64,000 nucleotides of DNA from Anaerotruncus massiliensis (ex Togo et al. 2026) (GTDB taxonomy: Bacteria; Bacillota; Clostridia; Oscillospirales; Ruminococcaceae): contig NZ_LT962687.1 of NCBI RefSeq assembly GCF_900199635.1, positions 1,721,501-1,785,500 of the forward strand, written 5' to 3'. The first letter of the stretch is position 1, and each line of letters begins with the position of its first letter. The notes under the pieces were generated by a model. It ran no database searches and was not told the origin of the DNA. It saw only the letters and a list, made by a program, of their open reading frames with translations. Positions 44,727 through 53,186 of the stretch are shown in pieces. Made by a program: the position numbers and the translations under genes.

Positions 44727-45986
44727 TCAGCGCCTGCCGAGCACCTCCCGCTCGTAGCGCTTGACCTCGTCGAGCCACTGCGCGCCGACCGGTTTTTCCT
44801 TCGTCATGCAGTAATAGTCCCACACCGCGGAGAAGGGCATCGACTTGGTCTCCTCCCACAGCGCCAAGCGGCTGGTGAAGTCCCCCTCCAGCTCGGCGCG
44901 CTTGATCGCGCCGATCGGGTCGAGCGCCGCCTTTAGAAGCGCCTTGCGGGTGTTGCGCATCGCGATCGCCCAGCAGGCGATCCGGTTGATCGACGCGTCG
45001 AAATAGTCCTGCCCGATGAAGACGCGGTCCTCGTAGCCGTTGTGGATGACCGCGTTCATGATCCGCTGGAGCTCGTCGTCCCACAGTACGACGTGGTCGC
45101 TGTCCCAGCGCACCCCCCTGCTCAGGTGGAGCAGGACGCTGTCCAGGAACTGGAGCACCGCGCTGATCTTGTCGCTGATATACTCGGTGGGATGGAAGTG
45201 GCCCGCGTCGAGGCAGTAGACCTTGCCGCGCGTGATCGCGTAGCCGAGGGAAAACTCATGGCTGGCGGCGGTGTAGCTCTCCACCCCCATGCCGAACAGC
45301 TTGCTCTCGACCGACTCCCGCACATACCGCACGTCGAGCGGGCGCTCAAAGATCTCGTCGAGCGCGGAGACCATCCGCTCCCGCAGCAGCTTGGTGTCGG
45401 CCGGGAGATCCTTGTAGCCGTCCGGCATCCAGTAGTTGACCACGCAGGTCTGCCCGAGCCTGCGGCCGAATTCCTCGCCGATCTCCCGGCAGCGCCTGCC
45501 GTGCTCGATCCAGAATTCCCGGACGCCCGGGTTGCCGCTCGTCAGCGAGAGGTTGCCGTCCATCCTCGGGTGGGAGAAGAAGGTGGGGTTGAAGTCGAAG
45601 CCGAGCCCGCGCTCCTCTCCCCACGAAAGCCAGCCCTCGAACTGCTCCGCCGTGTAGGCGTCGCGGTCGAGCTTTTTGCCGCCGAGCTCGGCGTGGCAGG
45701 CATGCAGGCTGAGCTTCACCTTCCCGGGGATGAGGCGCAGCGCCTCGTCGATGTCCGCGCGCAGCTCGTCCGGCGTGGCGGCGCGCCCGGGATAGTTGCC
45801 CGTCGCCGCGATGCCGCCGGTCAGCTCGCCGATGCCGTCGAAGCCGATCAGGTCGTCCCCCTGCCAGCTGTGCATCGACACGGGGATCCGGTCGGCCAGC
45901 TCGATCGCGCGGTCGACGTCGACGCCCGCCCGGCCGTAGATATCTTTTGCATATTGGTAGCCTTTTACTATGGTTGCTTCGTCCAT
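44727..45986 (-). CDS. rhaA: L-rhamnose isomerase family (possible L-lyxose/L-xylulose isomerase)
   Basis: 419 residues, the same as the E. coli enzyme. Motifs: VSMHSWQGDD, KLSLHACHAE, FDFNPTFFSHP, NYWMPDGYKDLP, GHFHPTEYISDK, WDSDHVV. Metal-dependent aldose-ketose isomerase. The E. coli enzyme also turns L-lyxose into L-xylulose. No rhamnulokinase or aldolase is present in this operon; the kinase is LyxK-like. Start ATG 45986 follows AGGAGGG. First gene of the operon, divergent from lacI. Confidence 0.93.
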   Translation of the reverse strand: MDEATIVKGYQYAKDIYGRAGVDVDRAIELADRIPVSMHSWQGDDLIGFDGIGELTGGIAATGNYPGRAATPDELRADIDEALRLIPGKVKLSLHACHAELGGKKLDRDAYTAEQFEGWLSWGEERGLGFDFNPTFFSHPRMDGNLSLTSGNPGVREFWIEHGRRCREIGEEFGRRLGQTCVVNYWMPDGYKDLPADTKLLRERMVSALDEIFERPLDVRYVRESVESKLFGMGVESYTAASHEFSLGYAITRGKVYCLDAGHFHPTEYISDKISAVLQFLDSVLLHLSRGVRWDSDHVVLWDDELQRIMNAVIHNGYEDRVFIGQDYFDASINRIACWAIAMRNTRKALLKAALDPIGAIKRAELEGDFTSRLALWEETKSMPFSAVWDYYCMTKEKPVGAQWLDEVKRYEREVLGRR

Positions 45987-46291
45987 TGTGACCCTCCTGG
46001 TTCCCGGCGGGATTCCCCCGTCCGGAGTGCTGCCCACGCAGCGGTTTTTGCATCCGTGTTTTATTAAAAAATATCGCATAATTTACTAAATATCAAGCGA
46101 ATGTCAATACATTCTCCTTTTTACACAAAATATTATGCAAAAAACCGGGGATTACCACGATTTATCTGTATGAAATTTCCACCTCTCAGCTAAACTTTAA
46201 ATAATTTAATAAAATCACTTGTTTTTTTGAACGAATCTGATATAGTATAAATAGAATCCACAAAAGTTTTGAACAGAGGAGAGGTGTCCTT
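45987..46291. promoter_or_regulatory. divergent promoter/operator region of rhaA operon and lacI
   Basis: A 305-base A/T-rich spacer. For the rhaA side, TTGACA on the minus strand (46102-46107) with a poor A/T-rich -10 near 46078-46084. An 11-base palindrome ATTTACTAAAT (46081-46091) lies inside this promoter and is a candidate LacI-family operator. For lacI, TTGTTT (46219-46224), 16 bases, TATAGT (46241-46246). No gene is seen here. Confidence 0.55.
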
Positions 46292-47317
46292 GTGAATCTG
46301 AAGGAGATCGCCAAAGCGGCAAAGGTATCCCCGTCCACCGTCTCGCTTGTCCTCAACGACAAGGGGGGCGTCAGTCCCAGGACGCGGGAGCACGTCGCCA
46401 CCCTCCTCTGTGAAAACGGGTACAACATCAACTACCACAAGCCGGAGGTGCAGCAGAAGAGCATCCGGTTTTTGAAGTACAGCCGCCACTCCCACCTCGT
46501 CAACGGCAACGCGGGCTTCGTCTCCGCGATCATCGACGCGGTCGAAAAGGAGACCCGCCTGCTCGGCTACAACCTCGTGATGACCGTGTTCGGCGAGAAC
46601 AACATCAGCGAGGTCTTCGACCTTGTGCGCAACCAGCCGCTCTGCGGCATCATCCTGCTCGCAACCGAGATGGAGGAGGCGGACTATGCCTACCTGCACG
46701 ACATCCCCGTGCCCATCGTCGTGGTGGACAACTATATGGATTTCCACAGCTTCAACTGCGTGGATATGAACAACACCGAGTCCACCTTCGCCGCCGTGCG
46801 GCACCTCGCCGGACTCGGGCATCCGCGCATCGGCTACCTCTATAATAAAATGCCCAGCAGCAACTGCCGCGCGCGCCGCGCGGCTTACGAGGCGGCGCTT
46901 CGCAGCCTCGGCATCCCCTACGACCCGGCGCTTGTCTACCCGATGCACCCCACCCTTTCGGGCTCCTATGAGGACACCCTCAACATGCTGCGGCAGGGCG
47001 TTTCCTTCCCCTCGGCGCTGGTGGCCACCAACGACAGCATCGCCATCGGCGCGGTCAAAGCGTTCAAGGAATCCGGCATCCGTGTTCCCGGCGACGTCTC
47101 CGTCATCGGGTTTGATGATATTCCCTTCTCCGCCATCGCGGACCCGCCGCTCACCACCATGAAGGTCTCCTGCAAGGACATCGGCATGTGGGCGGTGCGG
47201 CTGCTCTGCGACCGGATCGATTACCCCGACTCCCCCGTCGCCAAAATCCAGATCGGCGCACAGCTGATCGTGCGGGAGAGCACCGGGCCCTATCGAAAAA
47301 ATACGACTGATGAATGA
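46292..47317 (+). CDS. LacI-family transcriptional regulator
   Basis: 341 residues. N-terminal HTH and hinge (MNLKEIAKAAKVSPSTVSLV, LNDKGGVSPRTREHV), then a periplasmic-binding-protein-like effector domain (IGFDDIPFSAIADPPLTT). The GTG at 46292 follows AGAGGAGAGG. Divergent from the ten-gene pentose/nucleoside locus and most likely its repressor, with a sugar as inducer. Confidence 0.95.
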   Translation: MNLKEIAKAAKVSPSTVSLVLNDKGGVSPRTREHVATLLCENGYNINYHKPEVQQKSIRFLKYSRHSHLVNGNAGFVSAIIDAVEKETRLLGYNLVMTVFGENNISEVFDLVRNQPLCGIILLATEMEEADYAYLHDIPVPIVVVDNYMDFHSFNCVDMNNTESTFAAVRHLAGLGHPRIGYLYNKMPSSNCRARRAAYEAALRSLGIPYDPALVYPMHPTLSGSYEDTLNMLRQGVSFPSALVATNDSIAIGAVKAFKESGIRVPGDVSVIGFDDIPFSAIADPPLTTMKVSCKDIGMWAVRLLCDRIDYPDSPVAKIQIGAQLIVRESTGPYRKNTTDE

Positions 47318-47329
47318 GGTTATACTGCC

Positions 47330-47962
47330 ATGATCCAATCCATACGGCCCGTCGGCTCCGACGCCTTCGGGCCTTACGGCAGGGTCGTCGCCGGCTACCG
47401 GTTCGACGGCCTGCTTCAGGTACTGCGCGAACACACCCCCAGGCCGTCCGACGGCACGGTCTACGTCGCCTCCGACCCGCGGCTCGAGCGCCTGCCCGTC
47501 TTCGGGGAGGTGCAGGCGGGCTTCTTCGGCGGCCTGCCCGCCCAGTTCGGCTACTGCAACGGCGTGAACACCCGGCTCGCCTGCTGTGAATACCACCAGT
47601 GCAGCGAGCTGCTCGTCGCGGCGGACGACCTCGTGCTGGTCGTCGGGCCGCGCGGCGGCATTTCGGGCGGCGTCTGCGACACCGCCCGGTTCGAGGCGTT
47701 TTCCGTCCCGGCCGGCACGGCGGTCGAGCTCTACGGCACGACGCTCCACTACGCCCCCTGTTCCGCGCGCGCCGGGGAGGGGTTCCGGGCGCTCATCGCG
47801 CTCCTGCGGTTCACGAACTTCCCCCTGGCGGCGGGCGGAGACCCCTCGCTCGCGGCGGTCAACAAATGGGTGCTCGCGCATCCCGATTCCCCCGAGGCAA
47901 AGCAGGGCGCCCATATCGGACTTTCCGGCGAGATCGTCGACATCGCTCCGCTCATCGCCTGA
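47330..47962 (+). CDS. DUF4867-family protein, cupin-like
   Basis: 210 residues. I recognise the DUF4867 pattern: QFGYCNGVNTRLACCEYHQC, a glycine-rich turn, FSVPAGTAVELYGTTLHYAPC and a C-terminal NKWVLAHP. The metal-like residues (Glu, His, Glu, His) resemble a cupin active site. Function is unproven; a sugar mutarotase or isomerase accessory role is conceivable. It starts 12 bases after lacI and is co-transcribed, so it probably serves the divergent sugar operon. Confidence 0.75.
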   Translation: MIQSIRPVGSDAFGPYGRVVAGYRFDGLLQVLREHTPRPSDGTVYVASDPRLERLPVFGEVQAGFFGGLPAQFGYCNGVNTRLACCEYHQCSELLVAADDLVLVVGPRGGISGGVCDTARFEAFSVPAGTAVELYGTTLHYAPCSARAGEGFRALIALLRFTNFPLAAGGDPSLAAVNKWVLAHPDSPEAKQGAHIGLSGEIVDIAPLIA

Positions 47963-47976
47963 TGATTTCCCCATGT

Positions 47977-48019
47977 AAAAAACGGGGGCCGCACCTTCTG
48001 GTGCGGCCCCCGTTTTTTA
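47977..48019. terminator. bidirectional terminator between DUF4867 and deacetylase genes
   Basis: A long perfect GC stem around loop TTCT, flanked by A and T runs; the genes on both sides converge here. Confidence 0.9.
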
Positions 48020-48023
48020 TATC

Positions 48024-48770
48024 CTATTTGTGTTGCCTGCCCGTGTGGTCGATCGTATAGGGCGGCCCGTAGACGAGCTCCCCCACCGGCGCAAAGCGGT
48101 AGCCCTGCGCGGCGAGCGTGTCGATGACCCGGCGGAGCGCCTCGGCCGTGTTGGGCTTGCCCGCGTGGAAGAGCATGATGTCCCCCGGCCCGGCGGCGCC
48201 CGCCACCCGCGCGGTGATCTCCTCCACCGACAGCCCCTTCCAGTCGAGGCTGTCGTTCGACCATTGGATCACCTCCCAGCCGAGGGCGCGCGCGGTCGAA
48301 ACGACAAGGTTGTTGTAGGCCCCAGACGGCGCGCGGAAGAGGACCGGCCTCTGCCCGGTGAGCGCCTCGAGCTTGCTTCCCGACGCGTCCAGCTGCTGCG
48401 CGATCTCCTCCCGCCCCAGCTTCGTCATGTCGGGGTGGGTGTTGGAGTGGCTGCCCACCTCGTGCCCCGCCGCCGCGATCCGCCTGACCGCGTCCGGGTA
48501 GTGGTCGGCCCAGGTGCCGACAACGAAGAAGGTCGCCTTTACGCCGCGCTCGTCGAGCAGCTTCAAAATTTCGTCGATGTCGCTGTCGTCCCACGCGCAG
48601 TTGATTCCGAGGGAGAGGACCTTCTCGGGGGTCTCCACCGAATAGATCGGCAGCTCGCGCGGCGCGGCGGACACCCCCATCACATTCCCCGCCACTCCCA
48701 TCAATATCAGCACCACGATCAGGATGACCAGCAGCGCGAAAAGCGTCTTCCTGGTAAACACGCCGTACAT
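48024..48770 (-). CDS. polysaccharide deacetylase, PdaB-like
   Basis: 248 residues. N-terminal membrane anchor (about 8-32), then a NodB-type carbohydrate esterase 4 domain: INCAWDDSDI in place of the common TFDDGP, metal motif SHSNTHPDM, and FRAPSGAYNN. Acts on cell wall or spore peptidoglycan N-acetyl groups. Sporulation is not otherwise proven by this window. Confidence 0.85.
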   Translation of the reverse strand: MYGVFTRKTLFALLVILIVVLILMGVAGNVMGVSAAPRELPIYSVETPEKVLSLGINCAWDDSDIDEILKLLDERGVKATFFVVGTWADHYPDAVRRIAAAGHEVGSHSNTHPDMTKLGREEIAQQLDASGSKLEALTGQRPVLFRAPSGAYNNLVVSTARALGWEVIQWSNDSLDWKGLSVEEITARVAGAAGPGDIMLFHAGKPNTAEALRRVIDTLAAQGYRFAPVGELVYGPPYTIDHTGRQHK

Positions 48771-48819
48771 GTTACATCACCTCATGGTATGTTTATGTGC
48801 GGCGCGCCGGGTTCATTCA

Positions 48820-48860
48820 AAAAAAGGGGGTCGCGGCCCGCGGCCGCGCCCCCTTTTTAT
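48820..48860. terminator. bidirectional terminator after trxB
   Basis: Stem AAAAAGGGGG(T/G)CGCGGCC with its complement and T runs on both sides, following the minus-strand trxB stop at 48873. Confidence 0.85.
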
Positions 48861-48872
48861 TATACGATTGCC

Positions 48873-49799
48873 TCAGCCCTGCATGAGGTAGCTTCCCGCC
48901 TCGGAGGCCGCCACCGCGCCGTCCCCGGCGGCGGTGATGATCTGGCGCAGCGCCTTGGTGCGGGTATCCCCCGCCGCGAAGACGCCCGGCAGATTGGTGC
49001 GGGTGTCCTCCCCCGCCGCGATGTAGCCCGCCGGGTCGAGGTCGACCTGTCCCTCGAAGACCTTGTTGTCGGGCACGAGCCCGACCGCGACAAAGACGCC
49101 CTGCGCCGGAATCTCCGTCTCCGCGCCCGTCTTGACGTTTTTGACCTTCAGCGCGCCGACGACCTTGCCGCCCTCGTCGGGCAGCACCTCGACCGGCACG
49201 GTGTCGTAGTGAATGACGATGTTCTCCCTGCTCAGGAGAGAGTCGACGAGCACCTTGCCCGCGCGGAAGGCGTCCCGCCGGTGGATGAGGTGCACCTCCT
49301 CGCAGATGTTCGCGAGGTAGAGCGCGTCCTCCACGGCGGTGTTGCCGCCACCGATCACCACGGTGGTCTTTCCCTTATAGAAGCCGCCGTCGCAGGTGGC
49401 GCAGTAGGAGACGCCCCGCCCGGAGTATTCCTCCTCGCCGGGGACGCCCAGCTTGCGGCGCTTGGCGCCGTTTGCGATGATGACCGCGCCCGCCGTAATC
49501 TTCCGGCCCGACTGGGTAACCACCGACTTGACCTTGCCGGTCAGGTCGGCCGAGGCCACGCCGTCGAATTCGACCTGCGCGCCCTGCTCGAGCACCTGGT
49601 TATAGAGGTTCATCCCCAGTTCGACCCCGCTGATCTTGCCGACGGCGGGGTAGTTTTCCACCTCGGGGGTGTTGGCCATCTGGCCCCCCGCCACATACTC
49701 CTCGAGCACCACGCTGCGGTAGCCCGCGCGCTGCACATAGATCGCGGCGGTCAGTCCCGCCGGGCCCGCGCCGATGATAATTACGTCATAGTCGTTCAT
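48873..49799 (-). CDS. trxB: thioredoxin-disulfide reductase
   Basis: 308 residues. FAD motif IIGAGPAGLTAAIYV, redox centre CATC, NADPH motif VVIGGGNTAVEDALYL and GVFAAGDTR. Regenerates thioredoxin. Start ATG 49799 with GGAGG 5 bases upstream. Monocistronic. Confidence 0.96.
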   Translation of the reverse strand: MNDYDVIIIGAGPAGLTAAIYVQRAGYRSVVLEEYVAGGQMANTPEVENYPAVGKISGVELGMNLYNQVLEQGAQVEFDGVASADLTGKVKSVVTQSGRKITAGAVIIANGAKRRKLGVPGEEEYSGRGVSYCATCDGGFYKGKTTVVIGGGNTAVEDALYLANICEEVHLIHRRDAFRAGKVLVDSLLSRENIVIHYDTVPVEVLPDEGGKVVGALKVKNVKTGAETEIPAQGVFVAVGLVPDNKVFEGQVDLDPAGYIAAGEDTRTNLPGVFAAGDTRTKALRQIITAAGDGAVAASEAGSYLMQG

Positions 49800-49843
49800 A
49801 GCAGCCTCCAATAGTATACAAAAATGGTCTTTTTCTTAGTTAC

Positions 49844-49872
49844 AGTCTACTGCAAATCCCCGCAATATGCAA
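49844..49872 (-). promoter_or_regulatory. trxB promoter
   Basis: Minus strand TTGCAT (49867-49872), 17 bases, TAGACT (49844-49849). Confidence 0.5.
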
Positions 49873-49987
49873 CAGTTTCTCTGTGATCTTGTCACATTTT
49901 ATCGAACAAATCGGCACTATCATTTTGGGCCGTCCTCTGTTATAATATGACACATCATCAGGCTTCTATCCATGAGGAGGGAATTCC

Positions 49988-50848
49988 ATGTTCGGGCTGA
50001 AACGCGAGCGGACCCTCTGCGTCGGCGTCGTTGGGCTGGGGCTCATCGGCGGTTCGATGGCAAAGGCGCTCAAAAAATACACCGGGCACCTCGTCTACGG
50101 CTGCGACATCGACGAGGGGACCCTTTCGGAGGCGCTCGCGGACGGCGCGATCGACGAGGCCGTCGCGGAAAACGACCTGTCGATGTGCGACCTGGTCTTT
50201 TTCGCCCTCTACCCGCAGCAGACGGTCGCCTTCGTGAGGGAGAACATCCGCCAGTTCCGGCCCGGCGCCCTCCTGGTCGACCTGTGCGGCGTCAAGCGGT
50301 TCCCCGTGGAAAACCTCACCGATTTCTGCGCGGAAAACGGGCTCTGCTTCATCGGCGGGCATCCGATGGCCGGGCGGGAATGCTGGGGCTTTTCCGGCTC
50401 GGACGCCGACCTCTATAAGGGCGCGAGCATGATCCTCACCCCCGGCGAACACGCCCCCGCCCCCGCGCTCGAACTGCTCGAGGGGCTCTTCGCGGACCTC
50501 GGCTTCGGCAGCATCACGACCACCACCCCCGCCGCGCACGACAGCATGATCGCCTTCACCTCCCAGCTCGCGCACGTCGTCTCGAGCGCCTACATCAAAA
50601 GCCCCCGCGCCCGGGAGCACGAGGGCTTCTCGGCGGGCAGCTACAAGGATCTCACACGGGTGGCGAAGCTCAACCCTCAGATGTGGACCGAGCTCTTTCT
50701 GGAGAACGCCGACGACCTCGTGGAGGAGATCGACACGATCACGGCGCACCTTGCGGAATACCGCAAGGCGATCGCGGAAAACGACGCCGAAACACTCTTC
50801 CGGCTGCTCGACGACGGCCGCCGCATCAAGGAGGAACTGGACCGATGA
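49988..50848 (+). CDS. tyrA: prephenate dehydrogenase
   Basis: 286 residues. NAD motif VGLGLIGGSMAKAL, the signature GHPMAGRE and the helical dimerisation domain with SQLAHVVSSAYI. No ACT domain, so feedback control by tyrosine is not obvious. First gene of tyrA-aroB-aroA-aroC. TATAAT at 49941-49946 is a plausible -10, with a poor -35. GGAGGG precedes the ATG. Confidence 0.94.
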   Translation: MFGLKRERTLCVGVVGLGLIGGSMAKALKKYTGHLVYGCDIDEGTLSEALADGAIDEAVAENDLSMCDLVFFALYPQQTVAFVRENIRQFRPGALLVDLCGVKRFPVENLTDFCAENGLCFIGGHPMAGRECWGFSGSDADLYKGASMILTPGEHAPAPALELLEGLFADLGFGSITTTTPAAHDSMIAFTSQLAHVVSSAYIKSPRAREHEGFSAGSYKDLTRVAKLNPQMWTELFLENADDLVEEIDTITAHLAEYRKAIAENDAETLFRLLDDGRRIKEELDR

Positions 50849-51927
50849 AAACAATCCATGTGGCCGCCGGCCGGCCGTATGACATCCGGATCGGCGGCGG
50901 GCTGCTCGGGGAGCTTCCCGCGCTCCTGACGGGCATCTGCGGGGAACGCCGCCCCCGCCTCGCGCTCATCACCGACGACCGCGTAAACGCGCTCGCGGAC
51001 GGCGCGCGCCGTCCCGTCCCCGATTTGCAGGCCGCGCTGGAGGCGGCCGGATACCCCGTCTGCAAATTCGTCTTCCCGAACGGCGAGGTATCCAAGACCC
51101 TCGACACCGTCCGGGAGGTCTACGGCTTCCTCTCGGCGAACAGCATCACCCGCACCGACCTCATCCTTGCGGTCGGCGGCGGCGTGGTTGGCGACCTCGC
51201 GGGCTTCGCGGCCGCGACCTGGCTGCGCGGCGTCTCCTTCGTGCAGGTCCCGACCACCCTGCTCGCGATGGTCGACTCCTCGGTCGGCGGCAAGACGGGC
51301 GTCGACATCCCCGAGGGCAAAAACCTCGTCGGCGCCTTCTGGCAGCCCTCCTTTGTCGCCTGCGACACCGACATGCTCTCCTTCCTGCCCGCCGAGACCT
51401 TCGCCGACGGGATGGCGGAGGTGATCAAATACGGCGCGATCCTCGACGAATCCCTCTTCTCCCTGCTCGAAGCGGGCGCGCCCGGGGACCGCATCCGGGA
51501 GATCATCGCCCGCTGCGTCGACCTCAAGCGGCAGGTGGTCGAGGAGGACGAGCGGGACCGGGGCCTGCGGCAGATTCTCAACTTCGGCCATACCTTCGGC
51601 CACGCGATCGAAAAGGAGTCGGCCTTCTCCGTCACCCACGGGCAGGGGGTCGCCATCGGCATGGCGCTGATGGCGCGCGCCTGCGAGCGCGCGGAGCTCA
51701 CCCCCGCCGGCACGGCGGACCGGATCGCCCGCTGCTGCGCGCTGCACGGCCTGCCCACCCGGACGGACTACCCGCTCGAAATCCTCTGCGCCCACGCGAT
51801 GGGGGACAAAAAGCGGGCAGGCGACCGCCTCACCCTCGTCACCCTCGAGCGGCTGGGGAAAGCGGCCCTGCACCCGGTCGACGCCGCGGCGCTGCTCGAC
51901 TTCATGAAGGGCGGTGCGGGAAGATGA
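50845..51927 (+). CDS. aroB: 3-dehydroquinate synthase
   Basis: 360 residues. NAD/metal motifs GGGVVGDLAGFAAA, TTLLAMVDSSVGGKTG, FADGMAEVIKYG and zinc-binding NFGHTFGHAIE. Converts DAHP to dehydroquinate. Start ATG 50845 overlaps the tyrA stop (ATGA). Confidence 0.96.
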   Translation: MKTIHVAAGRPYDIRIGGGLLGELPALLTGICGERRPRLALITDDRVNALADGARRPVPDLQAALEAAGYPVCKFVFPNGEVSKTLDTVREVYGFLSANSITRTDLILAVGGGVVGDLAGFAAATWLRGVSFVQVPTTLLAMVDSSVGGKTGVDIPEGKNLVGAFWQPSFVACDTDMLSFLPAETFADGMAEVIKYGAILDESLFSLLEAGAPGDRIREIIARCVDLKRQVVEEDERDRGLRQILNFGHTFGHAIEKESAFSVTHGQGVAIGMALMARACERAELTPAGTADRIARCCALHGLPTRTDYPLEILCAHAMGDKKRAGDRLTLVTLERLGKAALHPVDAAALLDFMKGGAGR

Positions 51928-53186
51928 GCCGCGCCGTCATCCACCCCGCGGCGCTTTCGGGGACGCTGGCCGCGCCCCCCTCCAAATCTGCGGCCCACCG
52001 CGCGCTCATCTGCGCCGCCCTGGCAGACGGGAAAAGCCGCGTCTCCCCGCTGGCAGGCTCGGCGGACATGGCGGCCACGGCGCAGTGCTTGTGCGCCATG
52101 GGCGCACAAATCGCCCGTGAGGGCGACGCCGCCTTCGTCGAAGGCGGCCGCTGCGCCGCGGGCGCGGAGGTCACGCTCGACTGCGCGGAGAGCGGCTCGA
52201 CCCTGCGGTTCCTGCTGCCCGTCGCGGCGGCTTACGGCCTGCACGCCACCTTCGTGGGACACGGGCGGCTGCCCGAGCGGCCGCTCGGCGCGCTCGCGGA
52301 TCAGATGAAGGCGCACGGCGTCTCCTTTTCCGCCGGGGCCATGCCCTTTACGATCGGCGGTCGGCTCTCCCCCGGGCGGTACGAGCTGCCGGGCAACGTG
52401 AGCTCCCAGTTCGTGACGGGGCTGCTCTTCGCGCTGCCGCTGCTCGACGGGGAGAGTGAAATCGTCCTCACCTCCCCGCTCCAGTCGGCGGGATATGTCG
52501 AAATGACCCTGCGCACCCTTCAGGAGTCGGGCGTCGCGGTTACGCCCACGGAAAACGGCTGGCGGGTGCCGGGAAACCAGCGCTTCCGCGCCTTTGACCG
52601 CACGGTCGAGGGGGACTGGTCCAACGCCGCCTTCTGGCTCTGCGCCGCCGCGATCGGCGGGACGGTGCGGATTACCGGGCTTTCCAACGACTCCGCGCAG
52701 GGGGACCGCACCGTCTACGAAATCCTCGAGCGGTTCGGCGCCGACATCACGCGGGACGCGCACGCCGTCTGCTGCGAGGCCGCGCCTCTGCGCGCCCAGC
52801 GGATCGACGCGGGGCAGATTCCCGACCTCGTGCCGGTGCTCGCCGTGACAGCGGCGTTCGCCGAAGGGGACACGGAGATCTATAACGCCGCCCGCCTGCG
52901 CATCAAGGAGAGCGACCGGCTCGCGTCGACCGCGGCGCTCCTGCGCGCGCTCGGCGGCTCGGCGGAGGAATACCCCGACCGGCTCGTCGTCCACGGCGGC
53001 GGGCTGCGCGGCGGGGATGCGCAGGGTGCGAACGACCACCGCATCGTCATGGCGGCTGCGGTCGCGGCGCTGGGGTGCGGGGAAAAAGTGTGCGTCACCG
53101 ACGCACATGCAATCAACAAATCCTATCCGGATTTCTTTGACGAACTCAATAAGCTGGGAGGCCGCTGCAATGTCGACATGGGGTAA
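51924..53186 (+). CDS. aroA: 3-phosphoshikimate 1-carboxyvinyltransferase (EPSP synthase)
   Basis: 420 residues. PSKSAAHRALICAALADG at the PEP site, CAESGSTLRFLLP, NVSSQFVTG and the C-terminal RIKESDRL and ANDHRIVMA. Overlaps aroB by four bases (ATGA). Confidence 0.96.
   Translation: MSRAVIHPAALSGTLAAPPSKSAAHRALICAALADGKSRVSPLAGSADMAATAQCLCAMGAQIAREGDAAFVEGGRCAAGAEVTLDCAESGSTLRFLLPVAAAYGLHATFVGHGRLPERPLGALADQMKAHGVSFSAGAMPFTIGGRLSPGRYELPGNVSSQFVTGLLFALPLLDGESEIVLTSPLQSAGYVEMTLRTLQESGVAVTPTENGWRVPGNQRFRAFDRTVEGDWSNAAFWLCAAAIGGTVRITGLSNDSAQGDRTVYEILERFGADITRDAHAVCCEAAPLRAQRIDAGQIPDLVPVLAVTAAFAEGDTEIYNAARLRIKESDRLASTAALLRALGGSAEEYPDRLVVHGGGLRGGDAQGANDHRIVMAAAVAALGCGEKVCVTDAHAINKSYPDFFDELNKLGGRCNVDMG

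Noticed and set aside
44727-45986. A classical L-rhamnose degradation operon
   Set aside because: No rhaB-type kinase or rhaD-type aldolase; the kinase present resembles LyxK and both phosphopentose epimerases are encoded.
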